Shown: positions 22,614-34,249, counted from the stretch's first letter. The stretch is DNA of 64,000 nucleotides from Fagopyrum homotropicum (GCA_033239125.1 BSWB01000002.1:110584443-110648442); one strand, 5' to 3'. The notes: a model not told the origin generated them from the sequence alone. Numbers and translations are program-made.

Positions 22614-24518
22614 TGATAGCATGAATTATAGTCTATATTTTGGGACCTGTTTAGACGTTTTATCTTCAATAATCTGTATGTTTGGATGTATATTATGTGA
22701 TTATATTGTCATTTCATCTACCTTTGCGGAAATCGAGGTCTACACCAAGTTTCGTTGTAATCGTAGGTAAAATGGCACGTTTTGCATCAAAATGGAGCTA
22801 AAGGAGCTAAGGAGTCATTAGAGTTACATTCAGGAGCTTAAGGAAGAATCCAGGAAGCGTGGAAATGGATTAAAGATTCACTTTGGACCAGATTTGAGAG
22901 ATTTCACATTCAATTTAGAGTCACCTCGGTCAGCTACAGTACCATCTCGACCGAGGTGATCTCGATGACCGTCTCGACCGAGGCGAATACCCTGGCTTGG
23001 CGAGATATATTTTATTTGGCTAGGATCTTTTATTTTTGGAAGGAGAGATCTTATATTTTTGGGCTGGATTTCTGGAAGGAAGATCATATATTTAGGAGAT
23101 CTATTTTAGAGATAAGATATATTTTATTAGGAAATTATCTTTTTAAGATATTATTATCTTAGGAAGATATTTATTTTAGGAGATATGGATATATTTTATA
23201 GGAAATTATCTTTTAAGATATTTCATATAAAATTATCTTAGGAAGATATTTATTTTAGGAGATATGGATATATTTAATAGGAAATTATCTTTTTAAGATA
23301 TTTTATCTTTGGAAGATAATTCTCCGATATAAAGGGTTGGATTTTCTACAATTCACCCATCTTCGGATCATCGAGCAATCCGCTAACGGCAAGAGGCGGC
23401 ACACAGCAGTTGAGAAGGATTTTTGGAAGGTTGAAGGAAGGAAGTTGATAGCTTTTATAGCTTTTGTGAAGGGTTTTGTAAGATTCTCTTAGATTCCCTT
23501 CTTTGTTGACTTGTCTTATTGGATTGTGATCCAAGGAACGCTTGTTTGTTTGATAATTGATTCAATTATTGAAGCCTTGTTCTTAAGGTTTTTGTGTTCA
23601 ATTATTCACTTTCTTCCCTTATATTTGATTATTGCTTTCATGATGATGAGTGGCTAATTTCTTTGTGTGATTCTAGGGTGATTGGCTGAAGGTTGTGGGA
23701 AAAACAATGATAGAATAATCTTAAATTCCAGTAGGACCCTGAAAGCTCGAGTCTTTATCCTTAACCCTAGAACATCTCGTTCAGTCGATGAACATCTCGG
23801 CCGGGATGGAATTCGTCTGACCGAGGTGACCTTTTCTGATCCGAAATTGAGAGTTTAGTGTTAGAGTTTGCTAAATCCTATCCTTATTACACCTTTCATG
23901 GTTCAATGCAAGTCTAGGATGAGACTTACCCGGTAATTCCTTTGTTTGTTTACGAAAGATCATAAGTATAGGTAATAAAGGTTTATCCTTTATTGGGGTT
24001 TGAGTGTGCTTTCATTCCATCTTTGTGAGTTAGCCTGAGACTTATCCGGTAAAGGTTGATTCTCTTCCCTTAGGTGGTGTGTTGGTTTGAGGTTATAGTT
24101 CTTTTCCTTAATTCCTTGAGACTTCCGGTAATAGGAGTTACGGTTTGGGATTAGTGAATAGTGAGACTTACCCGGTGATCTATTCCACTTTAGAAACACC
24201 TTCCCTTTGCAAAACCTCAGCTTTGTCCGCTTATCTTTAGATCTTGAGTTGAAACCACAACTAGATGCTTTAATCCCTAGAATTCCATATTTCCTTAATT
24301 GACTTTTTATCATCTTTGATTGTTTTAATCGCCTTTGTGGTTAGTAGTTGCATTGACAACCTATACTTGCTTTGTTTCACCTAAGTCCCTAAGATCGACA
24401 CCCCGGAATTTCTTGCTTCTACTACGATTGACCCGTACACTGCGGGTTCGCATCCTTGTTTTGAGCATATATCTTGGGTTATAAATTTAAAGCTTGCACA
24501 CACAATTTGGAGCGAACA
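22614..24518 (+). repeat. S1: solo LTR, A/D family, 1905 bp
   Basis: Runs TGATAGCATG...GGAGCGAACA, flanked by a perfect 5-bp duplication ACCAC (22609-22613 and 24519-24523). It has no primer site after it and no polypurine tract before it, and A sequence continues on both sides, so it is a solo LTR. It contains a tandem GATA-rich promoter-side repeat (23129-23315), a TATA-like GATATAAAGGG (about 23326), dyads (22920-22985, 23771-23830), and GAGACTTACCCGGT-type motifs at 23931, 24037, 24118 and 24163. Confidence 0.92.
23129..23315 (+). repeat. Promoter-proximal tandem repeat in S1
   Basis: Units at 23129-23199, 23200-23278 and a partial third from 23279 share AGGAAATTATCTT, TTAAGATAT and TTAGGAGATATGGATATATTT. 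The A 3' LTR has about one unit at the same place (26460-26530). The array sits just upstream of the TATA-like box. Confidence 0.8.
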
Positions 24519-25956
24519 ACCACCGCCAGCAGATCAGGACTAGAGCTCGCCGGGAATTCTTTTCTTTATTTATGATGCAGCTCAACTTATGTCTGGTGAG
24601 TTCTTCATGTTTCCTTAGACTTATCTTGACCCATTGGGACAACGTGTCCCAAGTATGGGGTATTTATGTGTATTATTCGACATTATGTATGATTGTATGA
24701 CTTGATTCGGATATTTATGATTTTCTTATGCTCTATGTGCTTATCTGAGACTACATGCATGCATACAGGTTATTTGATTGAGAAAAGCGTCAAAAACTGG
24801 TTAAAATAAAAAATTTTATGTCCTCGACCGAAGTGACTCTGACCAATCGAGGTACAGTACCTCGGTTGACTTAGAACATCTCGACCGAGGTGATTTAACT
24901 GAGACAGTTTTCGAAACGATTTTTGTGCTTCTTATTTGGATATTACCTCAGTGGAGATTTTTTTTGCGAACTGGTTTTGAAATCTTTATATGTTTGAAAG
25001 GTTTTATGATATGTTTAAGTTGCTAAATGCTTTGTTTGAAACTTGTGGCATGTTTAATACTTTGTTTTTATCCAAATTATGTTGAATTTGAAGGTTGACA
25101 CCACATTATGAGTTCTCTCACTCTCTTCCCGGAAAGACCAAGGCAATTCATTCTCTTCTCTTCTTCTTCTTGATCATGCTTAGCCCCTCATATACATATT
25201 TGTCCCCCTTTACCTATCCGGGAATTTTGAAGCAAGCAAGTGAAAAGCAAGTGAAAGAAAAGTTGAGATGTTGGTTGAAAGTTTGAAAGAAACAAATTGG
25301 TTTGGGGAAGTCAATCATGATGATGAGTAACTCGCCACCATTCACATAGCCGGGTGTTTGTGTCTTGCCAAAGTAGGATTGAGCGATATTCCTAACGGGT
25401 CATGGTATGTGCATCAAGGGTTTGAGGCATCTCGAGAAATTGATGATTGCTGATCTCCTAGGCTTTGGTTATTGTGCACCTCTGTTCATGCATCCCAAAA
25501 AGTAAAAAAAGTAGAATAAGCAAAGCTTATTGGTGGAAGATGTTGAAGTTCAAAGAAAGGAAGTGAAGTAAAGATCCCTTTCCCGGATTCTAGCACCACA
25601 TTCCCTATATACATCCCACCCTCACACGTTTCTTGACCTTCTTTTGAAAACACCTTGAGACCTCGAGCTTGTTGATTGACTTGGTGGTTTAAACTGGATT
25701 ATACATGATTAATTTCGATATAATGATTTATTATGCATTCTATGATTTTATGCAAAGATGAACAACTTTCTTATATTTATAAAAAATTTTGAGCATGTTT
25801 TGATTTTAAATTCCATGAACCATTCTCTTAGAGCGATCTATGATTGGAGCACACCACTAAAAATATTTTGAAATACTTTTCATTGATCTTTATGACTTAT
25901 AATACATTCTATCTTGTACTTAAGATTTGGAACTTGCTTGGGGACAAGCAAGGGAC
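24519..25956 (+). other. A 3' untranslated region
   Basis: About 1.4 kb without a convincing gene. It holds dyads (about 24822-24892), an internal copy of the polypurine tract (24651-24665), and a short stretch conserved with D (25331-25453) whose translation is given in the finding. The rest shows nothing I recognise. Confidence 0.7.
24651..24665 (+). promoter_or_regulatory. A internal copy of polypurine tract
   Basis: AAGTATGGGGTATTT, identical over 15 bases to the tract at 25957-25971 that adjoins the 3' LTR. This copy is not next to an LTR. Confidence 0.7.
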
Positions 25957-25971
25957 AAGTATGGGGTATTT
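25957..25971 (+). promoter_or_regulatory. A polypurine tract
   Basis: AAGTATGGGGTATTT directly before LTR start TGATAGC (25972), the expected primer site for plus-strand synthesis. Confidence 0.8.
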
Positions 25972-27745
25972 TGATAGCATGAATTATAGTCTATATTTTG
26001 GGACTTGTTTAGACGTTTTATCTTCAATAATCTGCATGGTTGAATGTATATTATATGATTATATTGTCGTTTCATCTACCTTTGCGGGAATCAAGGTCTA
26101 CACCAAGTTTCGTTGTAATCGTTGGTAAAATGGCACGTTTTACATCAAAATGGAGCTAAAGGAGCTAAGGAATCATTGGAGCTACATTCAGGAGTTTAAG
26201 GAAGAATCCAGGAAGCATGGAATTGAATTAGAGATTTATTTTGGACCAGATTTAAGAGATTTCACATTCAGTCCAGATTCACCTCGGTTGACCACAGAGT
26301 CACCTCGACCGAGGTGATCTAAGGGAGCGTCTCGACCGAGGCGAATATCCTGACGTGGTAAGATATATTTTATTTGGCTGAGATCTTTTATTTTTGGAAG
26401 GAGAGATCTTATATTTTTAGGCTGGATTTCTGGAAGGAAGATCATATATTTTAGAGATTTATTTTAGGAGATATGGATATATTTTATAGGAATTATCTTT
26501 TTAAGATATTTTATCTTTGGAAGATAATTCTCCTATATAAAGGGTTGGATTTTTCACAAGTTCAACCATGCTTATACATGCTTAGAGGGATGATAACATC
26601 CAGCAATTAAGGGATTTTCTCCAGGGTTTTGAAGGAACGAAGATTGAAGATCAATCTAGGAAGGATTAATAGCTTATTATTATAGCTTTGTGAAGGGTTT
26701 TGTAAGATTTTCTTAGATTCCCTTCTTGTTGATTAGTCTTGTTAGATTTGTGATCCAAGGAATGTTTATTTGTTTGATATTTGATTCAGTTATTGAAGCC
26801 TTATTCTTAAGGTTTTTGTGTTCAAATATTCATTCCCTTCCCGTATATTTGATTATTGCTTTCATGATGATGAGTGGCTAATTTCTTTGTGCGATTCTAG
26901 GGTGATTGGATGAAGGTTGTGGGAAAAACAATGATAGAATAATCTTAAATCCCAATAGGACCCTGAAAGCTCGAGTCTTTACCTTAACCCTAGAACATCT
27001 CGTTCAGTCGATGAACATCTCGGACGAGGTGGAACTTGACTGACCGAGGTGACCCTTTCTGATCCAAAACTGAGAGTTAAGTGTTAGAGTTTGCCAAATC
27101 CTATTCTTATTACACCATTCGTGGTTCAATGCAAGCCTAGGATGAGACTTACCCGGTAATTCCTTTGTTTGTTTACCAAAGATTATAAGTGTAGGTAATA
27201 AAGGTTTATCCTTTATTGGGGTTTGAGTGTGCCTTCTTCCCATCTTTGTGAGTTAGTCTGAGACTTACCCTGTAAAGGTTGATTCTATTCCCTTAGTTGG
27301 TTTGTTGGTTTGAGTCTATAGTTCTTTTCCTTAGTACCTTGAGACTTACCCGGTGATAGGTTCTTTGGCTTCGGATTGTAAGCAGTGAGACTTACCCGGT
27401 GATCTATTCCACTTTAGTAACACCTTCCCTTTGTAAAATCTCAGCTTTGTCCGCTTATCTTGAGATCATGAGTTAGAAACACAACTGGATGCTTTAATCC
27501 CTAGAATTTACATATTTCCTTAATTGACTATATTATCATCGTTGATTGCTTTAATTTGCTTTTGCGGTTAGTTGGAATATTGACAACTTATACTTGCTTG
27601 TGTTTCACCTAAGTCCCTGAGATCGACACCCCGGAATTCTTGTTGTTACTACGATTGACCCGTACACTGCGGGTTCGCATCCTTGTTTTAAGCATACATC
27701 TTGGGTTATAAATTTAAAGCTTGCACACACCATTTGGAGCGAACA
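25972..27745 (+). repeat. A 3' LTR, 1774 bp
   Basis: TGATAGCATG...GGAGCGAACA. Same family as S1, S3, S4 and the D LTRs. It carries a TATA-like CTATATAAAGGG (about 26533), dyads (for example ACCTCGACCGAGGT, 26302-26315) and four GAGACTTACCCGGT-type motifs (about 27147-27405). The sequence after it (ATATT, 27746) is integrase-type coding of C. Confidence 0.9.
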
Positions 27746-28565
27746 ATATTCTCAACTTAGGATAGTCCTTCAAACGTAGGCGTCTCACACCTCGCCCTAG
27801 GATTGCAATCGGATGCTCAGCAAACATGTGGTCTGGCTCGACCACCAAATCATCATAATTGACAATGTTTCTCGGATTTGGAATGTACTCCCTCAGTTGA
27901 GACACATGAAACACATGGTGAATACCCTCTAACCTTGGAGGTAAAGCAAGTATGTACGCTGCTCTCCCAATTCTATCCAGAATCTCAAAAGGACCGACAT
28001 ATCGGGGACTTAGCTTCCCCTTTATGTCGAAACATCTAACGCCATGTGTCGGGGATACTCTATGCCAAACATGAACTCACACTCTGAACTCTAGAGGCTG
28101 ATGCCTCTTGTTTGCATATGCCTTCATGCGACTCTGTGTAGCCAACATCCGTTCTCTAATGAGTCCCACGCGAGCAATATCATCCTGAATCTTCTCATGC
28201 GCTATACCACTAACATTGCTTGGCTCATCCCAACATAACAGCGTACAAAAAATCCGCCCATATAGTGCCTCATATGGGGCCATCCAATCGATGCATGCCA
28301 ATTGTTGTTGTACGAAAACTCTACCAATGGGAGGTGATTTGACCACACCTACCCTAGTTGAGTACACTAGCTCTCTACATATCCTCCAAGGTCTCAGTAG
28401 TCCTCTTTAACTGACCATCCGTCTGAGAATGAAATGCAGACGTAAAATGCAAACTCGTGCCCATATCTGCTGCCAAAACCTCGAGGTAAATCGCCCATCT
28501 TGATCTGAGACGATCGTCCTCGATACACCATGGAGTCTCACTATTTGCCGAGTGAACTCCTCAGC
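27746..28565 (-). pseudogene. int: C: chromovirus-like integrase fragment
   Basis: Minus-strand fragment between the A and D LTRs. It begins at the D edge with AEEFTRQIVRLHGV and IVSDQDGRFTSRFW, then through a frameshift QTDGQLKRT (the catalytic Glu position is Lys), ETLEDM, IDWMAPYEALYGR, GKLSPRYVGPFEILDRIG and VFHVSQLREYI. It ends with GRGVRRLRLKDYPKLRI at the A edge, resembling the tail of Tekay/Del-type integrases. There are several frame breaks. E carries a homologous but distinct and overlapping copy, so C is not the missing part of E. Confidence 0.8.
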
Positions 28566-30325
28566 TGTTCGCTCCATGAGGTGTGTGCAAGCTTTAATAT
28601 TTATACCAAGAATAATTTCAAATAGCGAACTCGTAGTGTAGGGATCGATTGTAATAAAAGCAAGAATTCCAGGGTCGAACACTGGGGCTATGGTGAAACA
28701 AAGATCGATAATTCAGGTTGTCAATAACAAACACGTAACAAAGCAAAGCTATCAAAGATGATATAATAACCAGGTAAAAGGAATGCAGATTCTAGAGATT
28801 AAAGCATCCAATTATGGTTCCGACTCAAGATCTCAAAAGATAACGTGCACAAAGCTGAGGTTTGCAAAGGGAAGGTGTTTCTAAAGTGGGAATAGATCAC
28901 CGGGTAAGTCTCACTACTCACTATCCCAAACCCAAGATCCTCTCACCGGGTAAGTCTCAAGGTACTAAGGAAAGGAACTATAATCTCAAACCAACACACC
29001 ACCCAAGGGGAGAGAATCAACCTTTACCGGGTAAGTCTCAGGCTAACTCTCAAAGATAGGATGAAGGAACACTCAAACCCCAATAAAGAATAAACCTTTA
29101 TTACCTACACTCGCGATCTTGGGTACACAAACAAAGGAATCACCGGGTAAGTCTCATCCTAGGCTTGTGTTGAACCAGGAAAGTTATAAGAAGGACAGGA
29201 TTTGGCAAACTAAAACCTCAACTTAGATAAGGATCAGGAAAGGTGTCACCTCACTCAGTTTATGTACCATCTCGATCGAGATGTTCCACGACTGACCGAG
29301 GTGTTCGTCGGTTAAGGTAAAGGCTCGAGCTTTCAGGGTCCACTGGGATAAATGATCATTCTATTATCGTCTTTCCCATAACTTTCAGCCAATCACCCTA
29401 GATACGCATAAAAACTTAGCCAACAATCATCATGATAACAATAATCAAATATGTGAGAAATAAATCAATATTCAAACAAGAAAACCTTACCACAAAGGTC
29501 TCAATAACTGAATCAAACAAACAAACAATCAGCGTTCCTCAATCACAAATCAGAAAAGACAACAAACCAAACCAACTAAGAGAATCTTACAACTTCCTTC
29601 AAAGTTCCTTCAAACTAGCTTCCTTCCTTTTTTGATCTTCAACCTTCCAAACTTCCTTCAAAACTTCCTTCAACTCTGTATAAGAGATTCGGTGATCCGA
29701 GGATGTCCGAGGATGGCTGAATTCCATAAAATCAGCCTCTAGATATAGGAGAATTACCTTCCTAAGATAAGATATCTTAAAAAGATAATTTCCTTCTTTA
29801 AAATATCTTCATATCTTCCAAAATATATATCAGTGAAAAAGATATCTTTCCTTCCAGAAATTCATCCTATAATATGTGATATTCACTTTCCAAAAATAGA
29901 AGATCTCAGACAAAGATAAATATCTCGTGCCCCGTCATCACTTCGCCTCGGTCCAGACGATCATGAAGATCACCTCGGTCGAGGTGGCACTGTAGTCAAC
30001 CGAGGTGAATCTCAGTTAAGCATCAATCTCTCTGATCTGGTCCAAAATCAATCTTCCATCTCATTTCCATGCTTCTTGAGCCTTTCTTATAGCTCCTCAA
30101 TGCTCCAGAATGTAGCTCCAATGACTCCTTAGCTTCCTTAGCTCTAAATTGCTCCAAAATGTGCCATTTTCCCTACAATTACAACGAAACTAGGTGTAGA
30201 CCTCGATTCCCACAAAGGTAGATAAAACCACAATAAAATCAAAGATTATACATCCATACATGCAGATTGATGAAGATAAAACGTCCAAACCAATCCCAAA
30301 ATATAGACTATAATACATGCTATCA
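28566..30325 (-). repeat. D 3' LTR, 1760 bp
   Basis: Plus-strand edges TGTTCGCTCC (28566) and CATGCTATCA (30325). Four ACCGGGTAAGTCTC motifs lie at 28899, 28945, 29026 and 29142. The dyad ACCTCGGTCGAGGT is at 29972-29985, with more at about 29265-29310. Confidence 0.9.
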
Positions 30326-30340
30326 AAATACCCCACACTT
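30326..30340 (-). promoter_or_regulatory. D polypurine tract
   Basis: On the minus strand AAGTGTGGGGTATTT, directly before LTR start TGATAGC. It differs by one base from the tract of A. Confidence 0.78.
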
Positions 30341-31330
30341 GTCCCTTTCTTGTCCCCCAACAAGATCCAAATCTTAGATACAAGATAGAATGGATTATAC
30401 GTCATCAAAAGGATCAATGAAAAACATTTCAAAACCTTTTTGTGGCGTGTTTCACTCATAGATCACCCTAATAGAATGCTTCATGGTAAATAAAATCAAG
30501 ACATGATCAAAACATTTTATAGATATAAGAAAGTTGTTCATCTTTGCATAAAATCATAGAATGCATAATAAATCATATTTATCGAAATCAATCATGTATA
30601 ATCCAGTTTAAACCACCAAGTCAATCAACATACTCGAGGTCTCAAGGGCTTCCAAAAGAGGTCAAGAAACGTGTCAAGGTGGGATGTATATAGGGTATGT
30701 GGTGCTAGAATCGGGGAATAGGATCTTTTCTTCATTTTCTTTGAATCACAACATATTTCACCAATAAACTTTGCTTATTTTTACTTTACTTTTTTGTGAT
30801 GCATGGACAAAGGTGCACAATAACCGAAGCCTAGGATATCAATAATCATCAATTTCTCGAGATGCCTCAAACCCTTGATGCACATACCATGACCCGTTAG
30901 GACTATCGATCAATTTGACTTTGGCAAGACACAAACACCCGGCTATGTGAATGGCGCCGAGTTCCTCATCATCAAGATCAACGCCCCCAAACCTAATTTG
31001 TTTCTTTCTAACACTTCCCGCCAAGATCTCAACTTCACTTCACTTGCTTTTCGTCACTTGCATGCAAATTCCCGGATAGGTAAAGGGAGGCAAATACGTA
31101 TATGAGGGGCTAAAGCATGATCAAGAAGAAGAAGAAGAAGAGAATGAAATGCCTTAGTCATCCCAGGAAGAATGTGATAGAACTCACCATGTGGTGTCAA
31201 CCTTCAAATTTAACATAATTTTGATAAAAACAAAGTATTAAACATGCTAGAATTTCAAACAAAGCATTTTGCAACTTAAACATATCATAAAACCTTTCGA
31301 GCATATAAAGATTTCAAAACCAATCTACAA
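30341..31330 (-). other. D 3' untranslated region
   Basis: Homologous to about 24900-25956 of A. It contains a 61-codon minus-strand ORF (30839-31024) that is mostly conserved in A. No other gene is seen. Confidence 0.7.
30839..31024 (-). CDS. Short ORF conserved between D and A 3' regions
   Basis: A 61-codon minus-strand ORF. Its second half (IHIAGCLCLAKVKLIDSP, then NGSWYVHQGFEASREIDD) also reads through in A at 25331-25453 with a few substitutions, though A has a TAA at 25328-25330. I do not recognise the product. The DNA of the two copies is nearly identical, so conservation of the reading may only reflect recent common ancestry. Confidence 0.22.
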   Translation of the reverse strand: MAGSVRKKQIRFGGVDLDDEELGAIHIAGCLCLAKVKLIDSPNGSWYVHQGFEASREIDDY

Positions 31331-34000
31331 ATGAAAATCTTCATCGAGGTCATATCCAGAATAGAAATAAAAACGTTTCGAAAATCTTTCAATAAAAGCC
31401 CATGGCAGCTCCTTGGCACGCCTCGTCATCAAGGTCAACGGTGGGAATACTAAGCCCGCCGGTATCAGTACCGGTCTCCATGGCAGCTCCTTCATACACG
31501 TCATCCTCCTCATCCTCAACTGCTGCCTCTCTAGCATCCTGCATATAAGATAACAGAACAACAGACAAAAACTGACGGTCAAAGATAGAAAACTGGGACG
31601 ACCATATAATGTTGATAACATGTTTTACAGTCTATATTTTGGGACTTGTTTGGACGTTTTATCTTCATAAATCTGCATGTATGAATGTATATTATGTGAT
31701 TATATTTTTGTTTCATCTACCTTTATGGGAATCGAGGTCTACACCAAGTTTCGTTGTAATCGTAGGTAAAATGGCACATTTTGGACTAAAATGGAGCTAA
31801 GGAGCTAAAGAGTCATTGGAGCTACATTCTGGAGCTTAAAGAAGAACTCAGGAAGCATGAAATTAATGAAGAAGATATACTTTGGACCAGATTTTAGAGA
31901 TTTCACATTCAGCTTAGATTCACATAAGTCGGCTACAGTGTCACCTACACCGAGGTATCACTAGACCGAGGTATCACCTCGACCGAGGTGATTATGAGGA
32001 GCGTCCCGACTGAGGCAAACACCCTGCCGCCAGCGAGATTATATTTTTTGGCTGAGTTTTTTTATTTTTGGAAATAAGATATCTTATATTTTTGGGCTGG
32101 ATTTCTGGAAGGAAGATCTTATTTTTGGGAGATCTATTTTAGAGATATGAATATGTTTTATTGGAAATTATCTTTCTAAGATATTATTATCTTTGGAAGA
32201 TAATTCTCCTATATAAAGGGTTGGATTTTCCACAAGTTCAACCATGCTTGGAGGTTGAGAATAACCAGCAATTAGGAGATTTTCTGGAAGCTTGAAGGAA
32301 GATTGAAGATCAATCAAGGAAGGATTGATAATTTGGAGTTAGAATTAGAAGGAGTTTGTAAGATTTTCTTAGATTCCCTTTGGTTCATTGTCTTGTTTGA
32401 TTTGTGATTCAAGGAACGCTGATTTGTGAACTATTTGATTCAGTTATTGAAACCTTGTTCTTAAGGTTTTCGTGTTCAACTATTCATTCCTTTCCCTTTT
32501 ATTTGATTATTGTTATCATGATGATGAGTGGCTAAATTCCTTGTGCGATTCTAGGGTGATTGGCTGAAAGTTGTAGGAAAGACGATGACAGAATGATCTT
32601 AATCACAATAGGACCCTGAAAGCTCGAGTCTTTAACCTTAACCCTAGAACATATCGCTCAGTCGATGAACATCTCGGCTGGGGTGGAACTTGACTGACCG
32701 AGGTGACCTTTTCTGATTCGAAACTGAGAGTTAAGTATTATAGTTTACCAAATCCTATTCTTATTATACCTTTCCTAGTTCAATGCAAGCCTAGGATGAG
32801 ACTTACCATTTGATTCCTTAGTTTGTTTACCCATGATCATAAGTGTAGGTAATAAAGGTCTATCCTTTATTGGGATTTGAGTGTGCCTTCATCCCATCTT
32901 TGTGAGTTAGCCTGAGACTTACCCGGTAAAGGTTGATTCTATTCCCTTAGATGGTGTGTTGGTTTGAAATTATAGTTCTTTACCTTAGTACCTTGAGAGT
33001 TACCCGGTAATAGGAACTTTGGTTTGGGATAGTGAGTAGTGAGACTTACCCGGTAATCTATTCTCACTTTAGAAACACTTTCCCTTAGCAAAATCTCAGC
33101 TTTGTCCGCGTTATCTTTAGAGATCTTGAGTTGGAACCACAACTAGATGCTTTAATCCCTAGAATTTTCATTTTCCTCTTATTTGACCTTATTATCATCT
33201 TTGATTGCTTTAGTCGCTTTTGTGGTTATTAGTTGCATTGACAACCTATACTTGCTTAGTTTCACCTAAGTCCCTGAGATCGACACCCCAGAATTCTTGC
33301 TTTTTACTATAATTGATCCGTACACTGCGGGTTCGCATCCTTGTTTTAAGCATATTTTTTGGGATATAAATTTAAAGCTTGCACACACCATTTGGAGCGA
33401 ACAAATGCCCTGAGGTGACTTCGTTTCCCATGGCATGGCAACATAAGGTGTGCCAAGGCCACGAGGGACGAGAATGCGGAGGGCGATCATCTCCTGCAAT
33501 CCAGGCGTATTCGGAGCCGCAAAAAGTGTACATCCTGAAAGATCAAGTCCCGTGGAAGTGGCGATGTGGGTCACTATCCCACCACAACAGATATCGCCCT
33601 TCGACTTCCCCTTTATCTTGTACAACTCATTTGCCAGCATGGCAGCAAAGTCTTGCATTCCTCCTGTAACATACAAAACAAATTCAAAAGCTCCCCCTCT
33701 CGGACGTTCTAGGGCGTCTCAATACGCACCAGAAGTGTCTCACTGAAGATCCGGTGAGCCAAGCGGAAGGCGAGATGGAAAATAACCGCTCCCGGGAATC
33801 TCTGGCCTGCCATCTGTCTCGATGATCTGTAATGTGGGCAATCTCACCCCAAAAACTCCGAGCTACCTCTCGGGAAGGAAAATCAGAAACTGTAGGTGTA
33901 GGGATGCCGAAAATCTCCCAAACTGAGAACATCTCGGTCGAGGTCCTGCGACTACACCCGAGATGTATCTCAGTCAAACCCTGTCTTCTCAATTTCTCGA
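31331..34000 (-). pseudogene. D ORF1-like protein, split by S3 and rearranged
   Basis: Read on the minus strand from about 33950: WEIFGIPTPTVSDFPSREVARSFWGEIAH, DSRERLFS, a frameshift, then VTGGMQDFAAMLANELYKIKGKSKGDICCGGIVTHIAT and VPRGLGTPYVAMPWETKSPQGI up to 33404. There solo LTR S3 interrupts it. It resumes at 31612 with an acidic tail (EDEEDD, then AAMETGTDTGG). It matches A's ORF1 but has lost the N-terminal part: the dyad-containing leader joins almost directly to WEIFG near 33930. Its role is unknown, as in A. Confidence 0.78.
31613..33403 (+). repeat. S3: solo LTR inside D ORF1, 1791 bp
   Basis: TGATAACATG...GGAGCGAACA, opposite to D. Flanks AATGT (31608-31612) and AATGC (33404-33408) form a 5-bp duplication with one mismatch. 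Joining the flanks restores homology to A's ORF1 (PQGI followed by WSSQF-like coding), confirming the edges. It has the family TATA-like CTATATAAAGGG (about 32210), dyads (31976-31989) and GAGACTTACCCGGT motifs. Confidence 0.9.
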
Positions 34001-34249
34001 ATTTCTGTCCTTCCAGTGTAGCTTCTGAGTTGTAATCCCTTCTTAAAGAGTACCTGGTTCTTGTCTAGGAGGACGCAAAAACAAAACGAAGCAAACTATC
34101 TAAAGTAAGCTAGAAAAGGGAAAAGAAAGCAATACCTTGGGTTGCCTCCCAAGAAGCGCTTGGGTTAAGGTCACTAGTTGGACCGTACGTTATCTTCAAA
34201 CAAGGTATAATGGTGCAATCTCCTCATCCGGGACTTCCGGTCGATATTT

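Larger units (their letters stand above)
17262..27745 (+). mobile_element. A: Athila-type element lacking RT and RNase H
   Basis: From the break made by B the plus strand reads gag C-terminus, protease, integrase, leader, ORF1, 3' UTR and 3' LTR (25972-27745), with solo LTR S1 inside (22614-24518). No RT or RNase H coding exists between protease and integrase. D and H share this arrangement. A's 5' LTR and gag N-terminus are off-window to the left of B and T. The right LTR edge abuts integrase coding of C, so A is inserted in C. Confidence 0.85.

Noticed and set aside
24519..27745. S1 and the A 3' LTR taken as the two LTRs of one short non-autonomous element
   Set aside because: S1 has its own perfect ACCAC duplication with A sequence on both sides and no primer site after it, so it is a solo LTR rather than a 5' LTR.
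27746..28565. C as the missing 3' part of E
   Set aside because: Both contain the overlapping integrase stretch from AEEF/YTRQIVRLHGV to HVSQLREYI, so they are separate copies.
33379..33746. Plus-strand readings of nearly 100 codons
   Set aside because: Antisense to D's ORF1 remnant, which aligns with A's ORF1.
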